Positions 62,575-64,000 of a DNA stretch of 64,000 nucleotides are shown piece by piece. The number at the start of each line of letters is the position of its first letter. Position 1 is the first letter of the stretch. Position numbers and translations under genes: made by a program. This stretch comes from Saccharophagus sp. K07 (GTDB taxonomy: Bacteria > Pseudomonadota > Gammaproteobacteria > Pseudomonadales > Cellvibrionaceae): assembly GCF_014336955.1 (NCBI RefSeq), contig NZ_QRAI01000002.1, positions 1-64,000 of the forward strand. The letters are read 5' to 3'. The notes below the pieces were generated by a model that worked only from the letters and a program-made list of their open reading frames with translations, did no database searches and was not told the origin of the DNA.

Positions 62575-63900
62575 TTACTGGAGAACCTTATCCATATTCC
62601 AGTCGACAAACAGAGATTTCCATTCGCTGACCGGAATTTGTACGCGACCGTCCTGAATATTGACTCCACCGGTGTTGATGCTGGTGTTGCCAAAGAAGGC
62701 CCGGTCAAACATCTTGGCCGCGATACCTGTGTCGCCCACGCCGCAATGGCCGCCGTTGTACACCTCAAAGGCCATATTTTGTGGAACACCGAGAGCCTTG
62801 TAGACCGGATAGGCTGCCCAGGCCGCCAGGGCTTCACTGGTACCCGCCAAGTGACACCAGGCGTTCTGGCCATTGGCATTGGTAAAGTGCACCAGATAGC
62901 GGGGAGCTATGGTGGCCAACAGCATGTGCTGGTCGAACGGCAGGTTGTTGACGCGAGAGGGCGTTGAGCGGAAAGGCTGCGCCGCGCTGGTTACCCAGGG
63001 ACCGCAGATGCCATTGTTTTCCAGGTTGTCGATACCCTGGGGTTTATCGTTGCAGCGCCATCTGGATTGGCCTGCGCCGTTGCGGAACCATTCGGTCATG
63101 CGCCAGCTGGTGGCACCGCCGCCGCCTGACTCAACGATAACGGTCATAGGAATACGGCTGAATACACCCACCAGAAATGCGCCTTTACCGCAGCCGGAAC
63201 AGCCGGAGACCACCATTTTTTGCGGGTCGTGTCCGCTGCCGGGATTTTTCTCCAGAACGTCCATCACCCGGTTGACCATCCAACCTATCGCAATATTGGG
63301 ATTGAGCTCATTCAGGCCATAAAGCGTGCGGATGTTATTTTCGTAACCGCTGCCGAACGACAACTTCTTGCTGCCGGGAGGCAGAATTCCGGCGGCGAGA
63401 TCCAGCGCAATCACCTGACCGCTACCGGAAATGGTGGCGGAGAAATTGGCGCTGCGGCTGCCGACTTTACAGCTGATGGAAACATTTCCGCCGTTGACAG
63501 TACCGGATACCTCATCGCAATCACCGGGAATTGGGCCGTACAAATATTTGGCAGCCATGGCCAGAATTTCTTTGCGACGGCATTCCCACTGCTCTTTGGT
63601 ATTAACCGGTGTGCCGTCGTAGAAGGTAAAGGGATCAGGCAGTTTCATGCCTCGGTTTGGCAGCGCAGTCGCATCCGGGAAATTGGGCAGTGTGCATGTC
63701 ACGGAAGCGCCGCTGCTGGAGCTGGATGAGGAGCTGCTGCTTGAAGAAGAACTGCTGGAACTACTGCTGCTGGAAGATGAACTGCTGCTGGATGATGAAC
63801 TGCTCGACGACGATGATGAGCCGTTCCCTCCCGGACTTCCACAAGCGACAAGTCCGGCTACGAATGCAGCCACATAACATGTTCTTAAAAAAGTTTTCAT
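62575..63900 (-). CDS. Lipoprotein CE15 glucuronoyl esterase
   Basis: 441 residues; lipobox GLVAC (Cys20); serine tract to ~63; CE15 domain ~68-441. Nucleophile Ser in VVSGCSGCGKGAFLVG, Glu in VIVESGGGGATSWR, His in VYNGGHCGVGD. The usual CE15 nucleophile motif as I recall it is GCSRxGKG; here Gly replaces the Arg and an extra Cys follows. Removes 4-O-methylglucuronoyl esters linking xylan to lignin at the cell surface. Promoter right of 63900; a terminator separates it from the TonB receptor. Confidence 0.88.
   Translation of the reverse strand: MKTFLRTCYVAAFVAGLVACGSPGGNGSSSSSSSSSSSSSSSSSSSSSSSSSSSSSSSSSSSSGASVTCTLPNFPDATALPNRGMKLPDPFTFYDGTPVNTKEQWECRRKEILAMAAKYLYGPIPGDCDEVSGTVNGGNVSISCKVGSRSANFSATISGSGQVIALDLAAGILPPGSKKLSFGSGYENNIRTLYGLNELNPNIAIGWMVNRVMDVLEKNPGSGHDPQKMVVSGCSGCGKGAFLVGVFSRIPMTVIVESGGGGATSWRMTEWFRNGAGQSRWRCNDKPQGIDNLENNGICGPWVTSAAQPFRSTPSRVNNLPFDQHMLLATIAPRYLVHFTNANGQNAWCHLAGTSEALAAWAAYPVYKALGVPQNMAFEVYNGGHCGVGDTGIAAKMFDRAFFGNTSINTGGVNIQDGRVQIPVSEWKSLFVDWNMDKVLQ
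63709..63821 (-). repeat. Poly-serine tract of the CE15 lipoprotein
   Basis: About 37 consecutive serine codons of mixed TCN/AGY type between the lipid anchor and the catalytic domain. Confidence 0.85.
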
Positions 63901-64000
63901 TTTTTCACCTGACTGTTTAATTAATTTTCTTTTTTAGAGGTGACACAGAACTGCATGGTGTCGTTGCTGGGCGGAGGAAAATTTCGCCCGCAGAAATTTA

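Noticed and set aside
61785-62967. Two long plus-strand frames (221 and 260 codons)
   Set aside because: Antisense to the TonB receptor and CE15 genes, whose domains are unmistakable.
1-64000. tRNA, rRNA, insertion sequence or phage genes
   Set aside because: Looked for transposase motifs, terminal inverted repeats, integrases and rRNA/tRNA sequence; none was visible by eye, though a dedicated search was not possible.

Overview
The window looks like a chromosome segment from a saprophytic, plant-cell-wall-degrading gammaproteobacterium of the Cellvibrio type. The main reason is that ten secreted proteins carry long poly-serine linkers, and most of these are lipoproteins with a carbohydrate-active domain behind the linker. 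The genus is an inference from this style; no rRNA or tRNA gene is visible to confirm it.

Layout. (1) 1-8.6 kb: an accessory strip of hypothetical, toxin- or immunity-like genes (a pair at the left edge, a Tse2-like toxin with its overlapping partner at 7.2-7.9 kb) with several broken genes. It is interrupted by a CBM6-CE1 esterase and by an AA10-CBM2 lytic polysaccharide monooxygenase (LPMO). A decayed second copy of the gene before the LPMO lies just after it. (2) 8.9-28.6 kb: polysaccharide degradation. It holds an unassigned glycoside hydrolase with ricin, FN3 and LamG domains, malectin-GH43-CBM6, an alpha/beta esterase, two tandem GH11-malectin-GlyGly-CTERM proteins (one without the catalytic nucleophile), malectin-CE3, a frameshifted S8 protease, GH97 and GH5. 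(3) 29.4-34.4 kb: a four-gene peptide cassette on the minus strand: a double-glycine precursor peptide, a protein with an HxxxH motif, a C39-peptidase ABC exporter and an HlyD-type adaptor. A hairpin with a T-rich tail separates the precursor from the rest. This is the best candidate for an undescribed system. (4) 34.8-41.3 kb: GH9, two hypotheticals, GH43 arabinanase and an acyltransferase. (5) 41.8-45.6 kb: a six-gene envelope operon (two related WEGxTLxVDV-motif proteins, a DUF6152-like protein, a c-type cytochrome, two small membrane proteins). It is functionally reminiscent of the 49.3-53.2 kb operon (DUF2231-like membrane protein, PQQ sorbosone-dehydrogenase-like lipoprotein, GMC oxidoreductase, Tat-exported small protein). 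Between them lie DUF2164, a Spy/CpxP-like protein, a diguanylate cyclase and an outer-membrane barrel. (6) 53.4-64 kb: SRPBCC protein, EamA transporter, type-B carboxylesterase with an unknown 470-residue partner, a 1195-residue TonB-dependent receptor and a CE15 glucuronoyl esterase.

How they fit together: LPMO, GH5 and GH9 would open cellulose. GH11, GH43, CE1, CE3 and CE15 would trim xylan, arabinan and lignin-carbohydrate esters at the cell surface. GH97 would finish alpha-linked sugars, and the TonB receptor could import oligomers. All functions are read from sequence motifs; none was tested by a database search.
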